Source: Craterostigma plantagineum (taxonomy: Eukaryota; Streptophyta; Magnoliopsida; Lamiales; Linderniaceae). From it: 64,000 nt of DNA. The notes beneath the pieces were generated by a model. The model did not search any database and was not told the origin of the DNA. It saw only the letters and a list, made by a program, of their open reading frames with translations. The stretch spans positions 124,001-188,000 of the forward strand of contig JAPQWV010000123.1 in assembly GCA_027422505.1 (NCBI GenBank), given 5' to 3'. A program made the translations under genes and the position numbers. Of the stretch, positions 10,135-21,846 are shown one piece after another; position 1 is the first letter of the stretch, and the number at the start of each line of letters is the position of its first letter.

Positions 10135-11295
10135 TTACATATTTGGTTCTACCCTAGGTTGTTCTTCATCTTCTTCAGCAGCGAGGGTAAATACCCTAGC
10201 AGGTACCCTCGGAGGTTGGTTCTGCACAGCTTGTTGATTCTGTGCAGGGGTCGGATTAACCGGCGGATTCTCCCGACAAAATCGCGAGATATGGCCCGCC
10301 TTTCCACAGTTGAAGCACTTGATATTAGGATTAGGTCCAAAACAGACGCCGATATGTTGACGTCCACACAGGTGGCAAGTCGGCATCGGTTGTTTGGCCA
10401 GAGCATTGTTAGGTCTCGCATTCGGCCTTTGTTCCCATCTGGGTTCATTTGGCCTCCCGCGGTTTGGCTGATTAGGAGCATGATCGACCAATCGTTTCTT
10501 CTCGTTTCCTTCGCGACCGTATTGTCCCTGCTCCATCTTTCTCTTTGCTTCGCGATCTTTAGATAGCCTCGTCTCGTCTTCTTCGGCCACCAAAGCTCGT
10601 TCGGCAGCCTTAGCATAGGTCATATCTGGAGACCTCGTCACCGCGACATCTCGGTACAGTTCAGACTTCAGGCCAATTAGAAAACGTCCCACCTTAAGGT
10701 TGTCTGTCGCTACTATATGGGGAGCAAAGCGAGAAAGTTGCTCAAATTTGCGGATGTACTCCGCAACGGACATCCCGCCCTGACGTAGATTGATGAATTC
10801 CTCCATTTTCGTGTCACGGGCAGAAATACTAAAATACTTTTCCTCGAAGAGCTCTTTAAAGCGCTCCCAGGTCATTGTATTTGGATTTTCCATCAACGTA
10901 ATGGTGTCCCACCAGTATCCGGCATTTCCCCGAAGTTGAAAGGCGGCACATAGAACTTTCTCATCTTCGGGAGTTCGGCTATACTGGAATATGGACTCAA
11001 TGGTCCTAAGCCATTCACCTGCCGCCATTGGATCTAGAGTGTCTTCGAAAATAGGAGGATCAAGTTTACGGAACCTATGCCCGATGATTTCGGTTCTATC
11101 GATCTGGGGCGACGTATGTCGCTCCGACGAATTCTGGTTACGGATCAAGGCATTAATTTGTTCGGATTGGAGCCGAACAAGATCAGCAAGCTGGGAAATT
11201 GTACGGTTCGAGTCATGTTCATCGGGACTGGATTCCCGTTCATCGTGGTGTTGTCGGCTTGATTCGCCATTAAATTCACTCCTAGTTCGTACCAT
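10135..11295 (-). CDS. gag: Gag of element 2 (386 aa, ends at the usual gag/protease boundary)
   Basis: Structural polyprotein that would form virus-like particles and bind element RNA. The start MVRTRSEF follows the leader. The gag domain spans residues ~75-190 (FRKLDPPIFED, EWLRTIESIFQY, GYWWDTI, FINLRQGGMSVAEYIRKFEQL). A first partial cysteine-histidine cluster (CHLCGRQHIGVC) precedes a canonical CCHC knuckle CFNCGKAGHISRFC at ~326-339. The frame is uninterrupted and ends RVFTLAAEEDEEQPRVEPNM, just where elements 1 and 3 continue toward protease. An intact gag in an element without pol suggests function in cis or in trans. Confidence 0.92.
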   Translation of the reverse strand: MVRTRSEFNGESSRQHHDERESSPDEHDSNRTISQLADLVRLQSEQINALIRNQNSSERHTSPQIDRTEIIGHRFRKLDPPIFEDTLDPMAAGEWLRTIESIFQYSRTPEDEKVLCAAFQLRGNAGYWWDTITLMENPNTMTWERFKELFEEKYFSISARDTKMEEFINLRQGGMSVAEYIRKFEQLSRFAPHIVATDNLKVGRFLIGLKSELYRDVAVTRSPDMTYAKAAERALVAEEDETRLSKDREAKRKMEQGQYGREGNEKKRLVDHAPNQPNRGRPNEPRWEQRPNARPNNALAKQPMPTCHLCGRQHIGVCFGPNPNIKCFNCGKAGHISRFCRENPPVNPTPAQNQQAVQNQPPRVPARVFTLAAEEDEEQPRVEPNM

Positions 11296-11433
11296 TTTAT
11301 CCTACTAATTATAATCAAAATATCACATCAGCACATAAGAATCATCACAGAGTTATAAAAACTTACAGATGAGGCTGGGCTTCCATGCTTTTGAGCGGCC
11401 GTACATGGACAGTCTACAGAATCTATATCCTAA
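11296..11433 (-). other. Element 2 5' leader
   Basis: It contains four blocks complementary, in order, to the neighbouring LTR: GAGGCTGG 11371-11378, CTTCCATG 11380-11387, GCTTTTGAG 11387-11395, GTACATGGA 11401-11409. A GTAAGT occurs on the minus strand near 11362-11367 and an AG near the gag start, a possible but very short (~62 nt) intron. Confidence 0.7.
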
Positions 11434-11445
11434 GCTCTGATACCA
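11434..11445 (-). other. Primer-binding site, initiator tRNA-Met type
   Basis: The minus strand reads TGGTATCAGAGC two bases inside the 5' LTR end (...GGGGTCGTCACA). Confidence 0.92.
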
Positions 11446-12680
11446 CCTGTGACGACCCCACTCTCTAATCGCTAATTAGCGATAAATCGCGTCGGGTTTA
11501 GCAGCGAAAGCCGCGGAGAACCCATTTTACAAAAACATTTGTTTACACAAAATGTTAATACAAATGGGCCTTAGGCCCAAATCACCCTATCACTCGCCCA
11601 CAGGTCGTCATCCATGTACAGCCCCGCCCTCAAAAGCCCATGGAAGCTCCAATAGCCAGCCTCGATCATCGATTTCCTACAACACGCAAACACTGAGCTA
11701 TTGCCCAGTAGGTGAAATAGTGCACATGCACGTGTGACTCACTCACGTTCACTCACCCCCAATTCTCACAATGCAATGCCACTCACTATCACTCATCACA
11801 ACCGGGATACACTCACCACCTCACAACGGGCCCTGGGCTCCATACTGTGCACCATCACGCGAAATCACTACCACGATCACGAACACTACCACAACACGAT
11901 CACAACACTACGGCAGTGGCCTACACCGAGCAGCCTCCCTGAGCCGTATCAGGTCACACTCTCGGGTCGCCTCTTCTGCCAATGCGGTGCCCACGCTGGT
12001 AGCCTACACTAGGCCCCGTAAGGGTACCCAGGTCGCACCCTCCAGGTCGCCTCCTCCCGCATGCGACAGCGTGGCCTACACTAGCTAGTCTACTTGGGGA
12101 TGTCCCAAGTCGTTCCTTTCTAGGTCGCCCGCAGTCTGCCGCATAATGTCAAACGGGCCAATGGCTCACCGTCACAGGCGCTGGCGCACAGCAGATGCCC
12201 ACCCTCACGTGACTCCTCTACGAGTCGCAATATCGGCTACTCACTCACTAGGTACAATACAGTACCACCGTTCCACCACGGTACACTCCGTGAAATGACG
12301 TGTAATGCATATGCAGGTACTTAACATGATAATACATGAAACGTGATGCCACATAAAATGCACATAAAATACGTAAAACACATAATTCACTGAAGCACAT
12401 AAAATCACATAATTATCAAATAGGTGTTTACGCGTTGTAGATGGATATTCCACCTACCTGTCCTCCTGCTACAGTCAAATAGAAGGTCTGGCGTAGTCTC
12501 TATATTTCGATCCTCTGAATATAATAAATATTATCATATTAGTATATTTACTAAACTGTGTAAGTTTTTAAGTTCCCAAATTCTAATTATAGAAAACCCT
12601 AAAATTAATGAAAACCTAAAAATAATGATATTCCTAAAATAAATAAACCCTAAAATATTGAAAATATTAACTAAAACAAA

Positions 12681-13452
12681 ATGTCGAAATCTCACAAATG
12701 TCGACATCTTATCCCTAAAAATGTCGAGACCATCATTTCTTGAAAAAGTCGGACCTCTTGAAAAATGTCTAGATCTATATCTAATAAATGTCGAACTCTT
12801 CAAGCTATATCGACATCCTATAGATGTCGAACCCTCTATATAAAAATCTCGGGATCCATCATATATAAATATCTAATAAATGTCGGGTACTTTAAGGAAA
12901 ATGTCGAAGCCCTTTAAATAATGTCGAGACCAAATTTGAAACCCTTAAATGTCGAATATAAATGTCGAGCTATTTGCTATTCTCAAGACCTAATAAAAGT
13001 CGAGACCTGTTTAGCTTTATCAAAATGTCGAGGCAGCATAATAGAAATATCGAGACCTTACTAACTTAAATGTCGAGACCCATTACATTTCGAGATCAAT
13101 AAATATCGAGGCCATATTGTATATGTCGACATCTTCCTATAACATTCCCTATCGACATCTTCCTATAACATTCTCTACTTTCTATGTTACAATAACATCT
13201 CGATATTTCTCTATAGTATATATATATATATATATATATATATTGATATATATGTAAGGTATATCTCAGGAATAGTAATATCGAGTTCTTATTATATGTC
13301 TCGAAATTTATCAGCTATATATTTTGAAATTTCCTATTCACATATCTCGACATTTATCTATTACACTTAACGAAATCTTTCTAACAGATACATCTCGAGT
13401 TCCTTCTTTAGTTTATCTCGACATCTTTGTAATCTATAGCTCGACATCTTAT
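12681..13452. repeat. TGTCGA motif clusters, element 2 5' LTR
   Basis: Counterpart of 7966-8760, with the same flip of motif orientation around the TA microsatellite. Confidence 0.78.
13217..13243. repeat. TA microsatellite
   Basis: About 13 TA repeats, shorter than the 3' LTR copy. Confidence 0.95.
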
Positions 13453-14523
13453 AAAAATCGTGATCCTCCCAAAAACCCTAAAATGAGATTCTTATATTAT
13501 CAAATTCATCCTTAAAAATCATTTCTTACCCAGACTAGAGTACACCTATAAACATCAATTGCTTTCCCACGAGTATTTCCTCTGTTGGAAATCCTTAATA
13601 CTTTTACCATATAAATTAATACGATAATTACTATACTTCGCAAATTTAGGGTTTTCATCACTGTGCCAACACCGAAATTATTATAAGAGTTGAGAGACTA
13701 TTTCTCAAACACAGCCTATTTCGAAGTCGACCGGTTATGAATATTTCATCTAAGGAAATTATCAAAGCTCCTATCTTATAGTAACGCACATATGATCATG
13801 AACTAGCTTCGACAGTTTTGAGTTACCTAAACATGGTGAATTTCGAAACTCCCTAGATTATAAAATCTCGTAACAATACATTAGGCATCGACAATTAAAT
13901 AGCTTAAATATCTTAAGTATAAGATGTAAGTTCTATACCTCCCTTAGGTTTTTGAATTGTTGGATTATAGAGTTGAACTGCTTTCGTTTCTTCTTCCTTT
14001 GGTGCCTCACCTTCGTTCTTTGTTCTTTGCTTACTAGAATGAATACTCCTCTACTAACAATCTCGTTATATGTTGGATAGGTATTAAGATTTCGATTATA
14101 GTGCTGATGGGACAACTAGATGACGTTATTTCCCTTTGAGCTAAGTAATCAAACCTTCTTTATTTGTATTTTGGGGCCTTATGTATTATTTGGGCCTATT
14201 ATTTGTGTGTTAATTCTAGACCCTTCAATTAAATTAGTTCCCACATCCTTGTTTTCATATAAGGTGACAAGATGGTAGTGAAGATCCAACGTGTATTCTA
14301 TTCCCCTTAGAATTAAGCCATCTATTTATATTTGATATGGGTATTATATTTCTAACGTAACCTTTAATAAATATTTGGGTGATCCTTTTATTCAAGCCCA
14401 AAATTTAGCTTCATCCGACTTTTCTTTATTAAATATATATTAGGAGCATCATTCCTAATATTTTCTTCGCTAATTGTGTAAATCTCCAATTGTAACCCCG
14501 CTCTAATTGTTGCGGGTATTACA

Positions 14524-14528
14524 TATAT
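14524..14528. other. Target-site duplication TATAT, right copy (element 2)
   Basis: TATAT directly follows the LTR terminus GGGTATTACA, matching 6723-6727. Confidence 0.9.
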
Positions 14529-14671
14529 ATACTTCGTTAAAAATACACGACATCTAGGACTGCGACGTTCACGAACTGACGTGGTTTCCGAGCAACTCGC
14601 GGGTCTTTATTGCTTACTTTCATTACATTTTTACCCGTACATGCAAAACAAGTACGCTCAATTAACTAAAT

Positions 14672-14790
14672 GGGTGCGATCATACCAGCACTAATGCACC
14701 GGATCCATCAGAACTCCGAAGTTAAGCATGCTTGGACTGAGAATAGTACTAGGATGGGTGATCCCCTGGGAAGTCCTCCTGTTGCACCCC
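14672..14790 (+). rRNA. 5S rRNA gene, type A'
   Basis: 119 nt; first full copy right of element 2; GGACTGAG, CCTCCTGTTG, T7 tail. Confidence 0.9.
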
Positions 14791-15070
14791 TTTTTTTACG
14801 CGTGGTAACATCACTCAGACATTAATTTTGCAATGAAGTGACGGTGTTACTTTCCACTCTCCACACCTATGAATTTCGCAAATCTCAATTTTGTAAAAAA
14901 TCACATGAATTGTGCTCCATACTATATATATTTCGCTGAAAATACGCGACATCTAGGACTGCGACGTTCACGAACTGGCGTGGTTTCCGAGCAACTCGCG
15001 GGTCTTTATTGCTTACTTTCATTACATTTTTACCCGTACATGCAAAACAAGTACGCTCAATTAACTAAAT

Positions 15071-15188
15071 GGGTGCGATCATACCAGCATTAATGCACCG
15101 GATCCATCAGAACTCCGAAGTTAAGCATGCTTGGGTGAGAATAGTACTAGAATGGGTGACCCCCTGGGAAGTCCTCCTGTTGCACCCC
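15071..15188 (+). rRNA. 5S rRNA gene, type A
   Basis: 118 nt; AGCATTAATG and CTAGAATGGG variants; T7 tail. Confidence 0.9.
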
Positions 15189-15469
15189 TTTTTTTACGCG
15201 TGATAACATCCCTCAGACATTAATTTTGCAATGAAGTGATGGTGTTACTTTCCACTCTCAACACCTATGGATTTCAAAAATCTCAATTTTGTATAAAATC
15301 ACATGAATAGTGCTCCGTACTATATATATTTCGCTAAAAATACGCGGCATCTAGGAATTGCGACGTTCACGAACAAGGCGTGGTTCCCGAGCAACGTGCC
15401 GGTCTTTGTTGCATACTTTCATTACATTTTCACACGTACAAGCAAAACAACTACGCTCAATAACTAAAT

Positions 15470-15588
15470 GGGTGCGATCATACCAGCACTAATGCACCGG
15501 ATGCCATCAGAACTCCGACGTTAAGCGTGCTTGGGCGAGAGTAATACTAGGATGGTTGACCCCCTGGGAAGTCCTCGTGTTGCACCCC
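15470..15588 (+). rRNA. 5S rRNA gene, type C
   Basis: 119 nt, full-length box C region (GACCCCCTGGG); T6 tail. Confidence 0.9.
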
Positions 15589-15867
15589 TTTTTTACGCGT
15601 GATAACATCCCTCGGACATTAATTTTGCAATGAAGTGACGGTGTTACTTTCCACTCTCAACACCTATGGATTTTGAAAATCTAAATTTTGTATAAAATCA
15701 CATGAATAGTGCACCGTACTATATATACTTCGTTAAAAATACGCGACATCTAGGACTGCGACGTTCACGAACTGACGTGGTTTCCGAGCAACTCGCGGGT
15801 CTTTATTGCTTACTTTCATTACATTTTTACCCGTACATGCAAAACAAGTACGCTCAATTAACTAAAT

Positions 15868-15986
15868 GGGTGCGATCATACCAGCACTAATGCACCGGAT
15901 CCATCAGAACTCCGAAGTTAAGCATGCTTGGACTGAGAATAGTACTAGGATGGGTGATCCCCTGGGAAGTCCTCCTGTTGCACCCC
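15868..15986 (+). rRNA. 5S rRNA gene, type A'
   Basis: 119 nt; same as the copy at 14672, opening the second trimer. Confidence 0.9.
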
Positions 15987-16266
15987 TTTTTTTACGCGTG
16001 GTAACATCACTCATACATTAATTTTGCAATGAAGTGACGGTGTTACTTTCCACTCTCCACACCTATGAATTTCGCAAATCTCAATTTTGTAAAAAATCAC
16101 ATGAATTGTGCTCCATACTATATATATTTCGCTGAAAATACGCGACATCTAGGACTGCGACGTTCACGAACTGGCGTGGTTTCCGAGCAACTCGCGGGTC
16201 TTTATTGCTTACTTTCATTACATTTTTACCCGTACATGCAAAACAAGTACGCTCAATTAACTAAAT

Positions 16267-16384
16267 GGGTGCGATCATACCAGCATTAATGCACCGGATC
16301 CATCAGAACTCCGAAGTTAACCATGCTTGGGTGAGAATAGTACTAGGATGGGTGACCCCCTGGGAAGTCCTCCTGTTGCACCCC
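16267..16384 (+). rRNA. 5S rRNA gene, type A
   Basis: 118 nt; private TTAACCATGC change in place of TTAAGCATGC; five C before the T7 tail. Confidence 0.9.
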
Positions 16385-16667
16385 CTTTTTTTACGCGTGA
16401 TAACATCCCTCAGACATTAATTTTGCAATGAAGTGATGGTGTTACTTTCCACTCTCAACACCTATGGATTTCGAAAATCTCAATTTTGTATAAAATCACA
16501 TGAATAGTGCTCCGTAGTATATATATTTCGTCAAAAATACGCGACATCTAGGAATTGCGACGTTCACGAACAAGGCGTGGTTCCCGAGCAACGCGCCGGT
16601 CTTTGTTGCATACTTTCATTACATTTTCACACGTACAAGCAAAACAACTACGCTCAATTAACTAAAT

Positions 16668-16785
16668 GGGTGCGATCATACCAGCACTAATGCACCGGAT
16701 GCCATCAGAACTCCGACGTTAAGCGTGCTTGGGCGAGAGTAATACTAGGATGGTTGACCCCTGGGAAGTCCTCGTGTTGCAACCC
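16668..16785 (+). rRNA. 5S rRNA gene, type C
   Basis: 118 nt; 3' end GCAACCC instead of GCACCCC, weakening the terminal stem. Confidence 0.9.
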
Positions 16786-17064
16786 TTTTTTACGCGTGAT
16801 AACATTCCTCGGACATTAATTTTGCAATGAAGTGACGGTGTTACTTTCCACTATCAACACCTATGGATTTTGAAAATCTAAATTTTGTATAAAATCACAT
16901 GAATAGTGCACCGTACTATATATACTTCGTTAAAAATACGCGACATCTAGGACTGCGACGTTCACGAACTGACGTGGTTTCCGAGCAACTCGCGGGTCTT
17001 TATTGCTTACTTTCATTACATTTTTACCCGTACATGCAAAACAAGTACGCTCAATTAACTAAAT

Positions 17065-17183
17065 GGGTGCGATCATACCAGCACTAATGCACCGGATCCA
17101 TCAGAACTCCGAAGTTAAGCATGCTTGGACTGAGAATAGTACTAGGATGGGTGATCCCCTGGGAAGTCCTCCTGTTGCACCCC
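17065..17183 (+). rRNA. 5S rRNA gene, type A'
   Basis: 119 nt; third trimer, T7 tail. Confidence 0.9.
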
Positions 17184-17463
17184 TTTTTTTACGCGTGATA
17201 ACATCACTCAGACATTAATTTTGCAATGAAGTGACGGTGTTACTTTCCACTCTCCACACCTATGAATTTCGCAAATCTCAATTTTGTAAAAAATCACATG
17301 AATTGTGCTCCATACTATATATATTTCGCTGAAAATACGCGACATCTAGGACTGCGACGTTCACGAACTGGCGTGGTTTCCGAGCAACTCGCGGGTCTTT
17401 ATTGCTTACTTTCATTACATTTTTACCCGTACATGCAAAACAAGTACGCTCAATTAACTAAAT

Positions 17464-17581
17464 GGGTGCGATCATACCAGCATTAATGCACCGGATCCAT
17501 CAGAACTCCGAAGTTAAGCATGCTTGGGTGAGAATAGTACTAGGATGGGTGACCCCCTGGGAAGTCCTCCTGTTGCACCCC
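17464..17581 (+). rRNA. 5S rRNA gene, type A
   Basis: 118 nt; AGCATTAATG variant shared with 15071 and 16267. Confidence 0.9.
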
Positions 17582-17863
17582 TTTTTTTACGCGTGATAAC
17601 ATCCCTCGGACATTAATTTTGCAATGAAGTGATGGTGTTACTTTCCACTCTCAACACCTATGGATTTCGAAAATCTCAGTTTTGTATAAAATCACATGAA
17701 TAGTGCTCCGTAGTATATATATTTCGTCAAAAATACGCGACATCTAGGAATTGCGACGTTCACGAACAAGGCGTGGTTCCCGAGCAACGCGCCGGTCTTT
17801 GTTGCATACTTTCATTACATTTTCACACGTACAAGCAAAACAACTACGCTCAATTAACTAAAT

Positions 17864-17981
17864 GGGTGCGATCATACCAGCACTAATGCACCGGATGCCA
17901 TCAGAACTCCGACGTTAAGCGTGCTTGGGCGAGAGTAATACTAGGATGGTTGACCCCTGGGAAGTCCTCGTGTTGCAACCC
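17864..17981 (+). rRNA. 5S rRNA gene, type C
   Basis: 118 nt; GCAACCC end as at 16668, so these two share recent ancestry. Confidence 0.9.
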
Positions 17982-18260
17982 TTTTTTACGCGTGATAACA
18001 TTCCTCGGACATTAATTTTGCAATGAAGTGACGGTGTTACTTTCCACTATCAACACCTATGGATTTCGAAAATCTCAATTTTGTATAAAATCACATGAAT
18101 AGTGCACCGTACTATATATATTTCGTTAAAAATACGCGACATCTAGGACTGCGACGTTCACGAACTGACGTGGTTTCCGAGCAACTCGCGGGGCTTTATT
18201 GCTTACTTTCATTACATTTTTACCCGTACATGCAAAACAAGTAAGCTCAATTAACTAAAT

Positions 18261-18377
18261 GGGTGCGATCATACAAGCACTAATGCCCCGGATCCATCAG
18301 AACTCCGAAGTTAAGCATGTTTGGGTGAGAATAGTACTAGGATGGGTGACCCCTCGGAAGTCCTCGTGTTGCACCCC
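18261..18377 (+). rRNA. 5S rRNA gene, type B
   Basis: 117 nt; GCCCCGG and CTCGGAAG changes; TTTCTTT tail. Confidence 0.9.
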
Positions 18378-18659
18378 TTTCTTTACGCGTGATAACATCC
18401 CTCAGACATTAATTTTGCAATGAAGTGACGGTGTTACTTTCTACTCTCAACACCTATGGATTTCGAAAATCTCAATTTTGTATAAAATCACATGAATAGT
18501 GCTCCGTACTATATATATTTCGTTAAAAATACGCGACATCTAGGAATTGCGACGTTCACGAACAAGGCGTGGTTCCCGAGCAACGCGCCGGTCTTTGTTG
18601 CATACTTTCATTACATTTTCACACGTACAAGCAAAACAACTACGCTCAATTAACTAAAT

Positions 18660-18777
18660 GGGTGCGATCATACCAGCACTAATGCACCGGATGCCATCAG
18701 AACTCCGACGTTAAGCGTGCTTGGGCGAGAGTAATACTAGGATGGTTGACCCCTGGGAAGTCCTCGTGTTGCACCCC
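18660..18777 (+). rRNA. 5S rRNA gene, type C
   Basis: 118 nt; T6 tail. Confidence 0.9.
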
Positions 18778-19056
18778 TTTTTTACGCGTGATAACATTCC
18801 TCGGACATTAATTTTGCAATGAAGTGACGGTGTTACTTTCCACTATCAACACCTATGGATTTCGAAAATCTCAATTTTGTATAAAATCACATGAATAGTG
18901 CACCGTACTATATATATTTCGTTAAAAATACGCGACATCTAGGACTGCGACGTTCACGAACTGACGTGGTTTCCGAGCAACTCGCGGGTCTTTATTGCTT
19001 ACTTTCATTACATTTTTACCCGTACATGCAAAACAAGTAAGCTCAATTAACTAAAT

Positions 19057-19172
19057 GTGTGCGATCATACAAGCACTAATGCCCCGGATCCATCAGAACT
19101 CCGAAGTTAAGCATGTTTGGGTGAGAATAGTACTAGGATGGGTGCCCCTGGGAAGTCCTCGTGTTGCACCCC
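19057..19172 (+). rRNA. 5S rRNA gene, type B, extra damage
   Basis: 116 nt; starts GTGTGCG and loses another base in box C (GGTGCCCCTGGG); TTTCTTT tail. Confidence 0.88.
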
Positions 19173-19455
19173 TTTCTTTACGCGTGATAACATCCCTCAG
19201 ACATTAATTTTGCAATGAAGTGACGGTGTTACTTTCCACTCTCAACACCTATGGATTTCAAAAATCTCAATTTTGTATAAAATCACATGAATAGTGCTCC
19301 GTACTATATATATTTCGTTAAAAATACGTGACATATAGGAATTGCGACGTTCACGAATAAGGCGTGGTTCCCGAGCAACGCGCCGGTCTTTGTTGCATAC
19401 TTTCATTACATTTTCACACGTACAAGCAAAACAACTACGCTCAATTAACATAAAT

Positions 19456-19573
19456 GGGTGCGATCATACCAGCACTAATGCACCGGATGCCATCAGAACT
19501 CCGACGTTAAGCGTGCTTGGGCGAGAGTAATACTAGGATGGTTGACCCCTGGGAAGTCCTCGTGTCGCACCCC
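19456..19573 (+). rRNA. 5S rRNA gene, type C
   Basis: 118 nt; GTGTCGCACCCC end; upstream spacer has AACATAAAT. Confidence 0.9.
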
Positions 19574-19852
19574 TTTTTTACGCGTGATAACATTCCTCGG
19601 ACATTAATTTTGCAATGAAGTGACGGTGTTACTTTCCACTATCAACACCTATGGATTTCGAAAATCTCAATTTTGTATAAAATCACATGAATAGTGCACC
19701 GTACTATATATACTTCGTTAAAAATACGCGACATCTAGGACTGCGACGTTCACGAACTGACGTGGTTTCCGAGCAACTCGCGGGTCTTTATTGCTTACTT
19801 TCATTACATTTTTACCCGTACATGCAAAACAAGTAAGCTCAATTAACTAAAT

Positions 19853-19969
19853 GGGTGCGATCATACAAGCACTAATGCCCCGGATCCATCAGAACTCCGA
19901 AGTTAAGCATGTTTGGGTGAGAATAGTACTAGGATGGGTGACCCCTGGGAAGTCCTCGTGTTGCACCCC
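19853..19969 (+). rRNA. 5S rRNA gene, type B
   Basis: 117 nt; GCCCCGG change; TTTCTTT tail. Confidence 0.9.
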
Positions 19970-20252
19970 TTTCTTTACGCGTGATAACATCCCTCAGACA
20001 TTAATTTTGCAATGAAGTGACGGTGTTACTTTCCACTCTCAACACCTATGGATTTCGAAAATCTCAATTTTGTATAAAATCACATGAATAGTACTCCGTA
20101 CTATATATATTTCGTTAAAAATACGTGACATATAGGAATTGCGACGTTCACGAATAAGGCGTGGTTCCCGAGCAACGCACCGGTCTTTGTTGCATACTTT
20201 CATTACATTTTCACACGTACAAGCAAAACAACAACGCTCAATTAACATAAAT

Positions 20253-20371
20253 GGGTGCGATCATACCAGCACTAATGCACCGGATGCCATCAGAACTCCG
20301 ACGTTAAGCGTGCTTGGGCGATAGTAATACTAGGATGGTTGACCCCCTGGGAAGTCCTCGTGTTGCACCCC
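20253..20371 (+). rRNA. 5S rRNA gene, type C
   Basis: 119 nt; GGGCGATAG change near the intermediate element. Confidence 0.9.
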
Positions 20372-20650
20372 TTTTTTACGCGTGATAACATCCCTCAGAC
20401 ATTAATTTTTCAATGAAGTGACGGTGTTACTTTCCTCTCTCAACACCTATGGATTTCGAAAATCTAAATTTTGTATAAAATCACATGAATAGTGCACCGT
20501 ACTATATATATTTCGTTAAAAATACGCGACATCTAGGACTGCAACGTTCACGAACTGACGTGGTTTCCGAGCAACTCGCGGGTCTTTATTGCTTACTTTC
20601 ATTACATTTTTACCCGTACATGCAAAACAAGTACGCTCAATTAACTAAAT

Positions 20651-20769
20651 GGGTGCGATCATACCAGCACTAATGCACCGGATCCATCAGAACTCCGAAG
20701 TTAAGCATGCTTGGACTGAGAATAGTACTTGGATGGGTGATCCCCTGGGAAGTCCTCTTGTTGCACCTC
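20651..20769 (+). rRNA. 5S rRNA gene, type A'
   Basis: 119 nt; GTACTTGG and CACCTC end. Confidence 0.9.
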
Positions 20770-21050
20770 TTTTTTTACGCGTGATAACATCCCTCAGACA
20801 TTAATTTTGCAATGAAGTGACGGTGTTACTTTCCACTCTCAACACATATGGATTTCGAAAATCTCAATTTTGTATAAAATCACATGAATAGTGCTCCGTA
20901 CTATATATATTTCGTTAAAAATACGCGACATCTAGGATTGCGACGTTCACGAACAAGGCGTGGTTCCCGAGCAACGCGCCGGTCTTTGTTGCATACTTTC
21001 ATTACATTTTCACACGTACAAGCAAAACAACTACGCTCAATTAACTAAAT

Positions 21051-21168
21051 GGGTGCGATCATACCAGCACTAATGCACCGGATGCCATCAGAACTCCGAC
21101 GTTAAGCGTGCTTGGGCGAGAGTAATACTAGGATGGTTGACCCCTGGGAAGTCCTCGTGTTGCACCCC
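21051..21168 (+). rRNA. 5S rRNA gene, type C
   Basis: 118 nt; T6 tail. Confidence 0.9.
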
Positions 21169-21449
21169 TTTTTTACGCGTGATAACATTCCTCGGACATT
21201 AATTTTGCAATGAAGTGACGGTGTTACTTTCCACTATCAACACCTATGGATTTCGAAAATCTCAATTTTGTATAAAATCACATGAATAGTACTCCGTACT
21301 ATATATATTTCGTTAAAAATACGTGACATATAGGAATTGCGACGTTCACGAATAAGGCGTGGTTCCCGAGCAACGCACCGGTCTTTGTTGCATACTTTCA
21401 TTACATTTTCACACGTACAAGCAAAACAACTACGCTCAATTAACTAAAT

Positions 21450-21568
21450 GGGTGCGATCATACCAGCACTAATGCACCGGATGCCATCAGAACTCCGACG
21501 TTAAGCGTGCTTGGGCGATAGTAATACTAGGATGGTTGACCCCCTGGGAAGTCCTCGTGTTGCACCCC
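21450..21568 (+). rRNA. 5S rRNA gene, type C
   Basis: 119 nt; follows another C copy, breaking the dimer phase; GGGCGATAG. Confidence 0.9.
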
Positions 21569-21846
21569 TTTTTTACGCGTGATAACATCCCTCAGACATT
21601 AATTTTGCAATGAAGTGACGGTGTTACTTTCCACTCTCAACACCTATGGATTTCGAAAATCTAATTTTGTATAAAATCACATGAATAGTGCACCGTACTA
21701 TATATATTTCGTTAAAAATACGCGACATCTAGGACTGCAACGTTCACGAACTGAGGTGGTTTCCGAGCAACTCGCGGGTCTTTATTGCTTACTTTCATTA
21801 CATTTTTACCCGTACATGCAAAACAAGTACGCTCAATTAACTAAAT

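Larger units (their letters stand above)
6728..14523 (-). mobile_element. Element 2: complete non-autonomous gag-only LTR retrotransposon (TR-GAG-like)
   Basis: Two near-identical LTRs (3,092 and 3,076 bp) flank a 1,628-bp internal region with PBS, leader, one gag frame and a polypurine tract. There is no protease, RT, RNase H or integrase in any frame. 5-bp target duplications flank the element, so it transposed as this unit. PBS, PPT motif, LTR ends (TGTAATACCC...GGTCGTCACA) and Gag relate it to the chromoviruses in the window, which are plausible sources of enzymes in trans. This matches the published TR-GAG class. The LTRs differ by several indels and substitutions, so insertion is not very recent. 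Confidence 0.92.
11448..14523 (-). repeat. Element 2 5' LTR
   Basis: Same boundaries and internal order as the 3' LTR at 6728-9819. Differences include a shorter TA microsatellite, a small deletion near 12225, a 2-bp-class change in the TGTCGA cluster and scattered substitutions. The U5 arm complementary to the leader lies at 11611-11663. Confidence 0.93.

Noticed and set aside
10149..10616. A 155-aa frame inside element 2 gag in another frame
   Set aside because: Shadow of the gag coding sequence.
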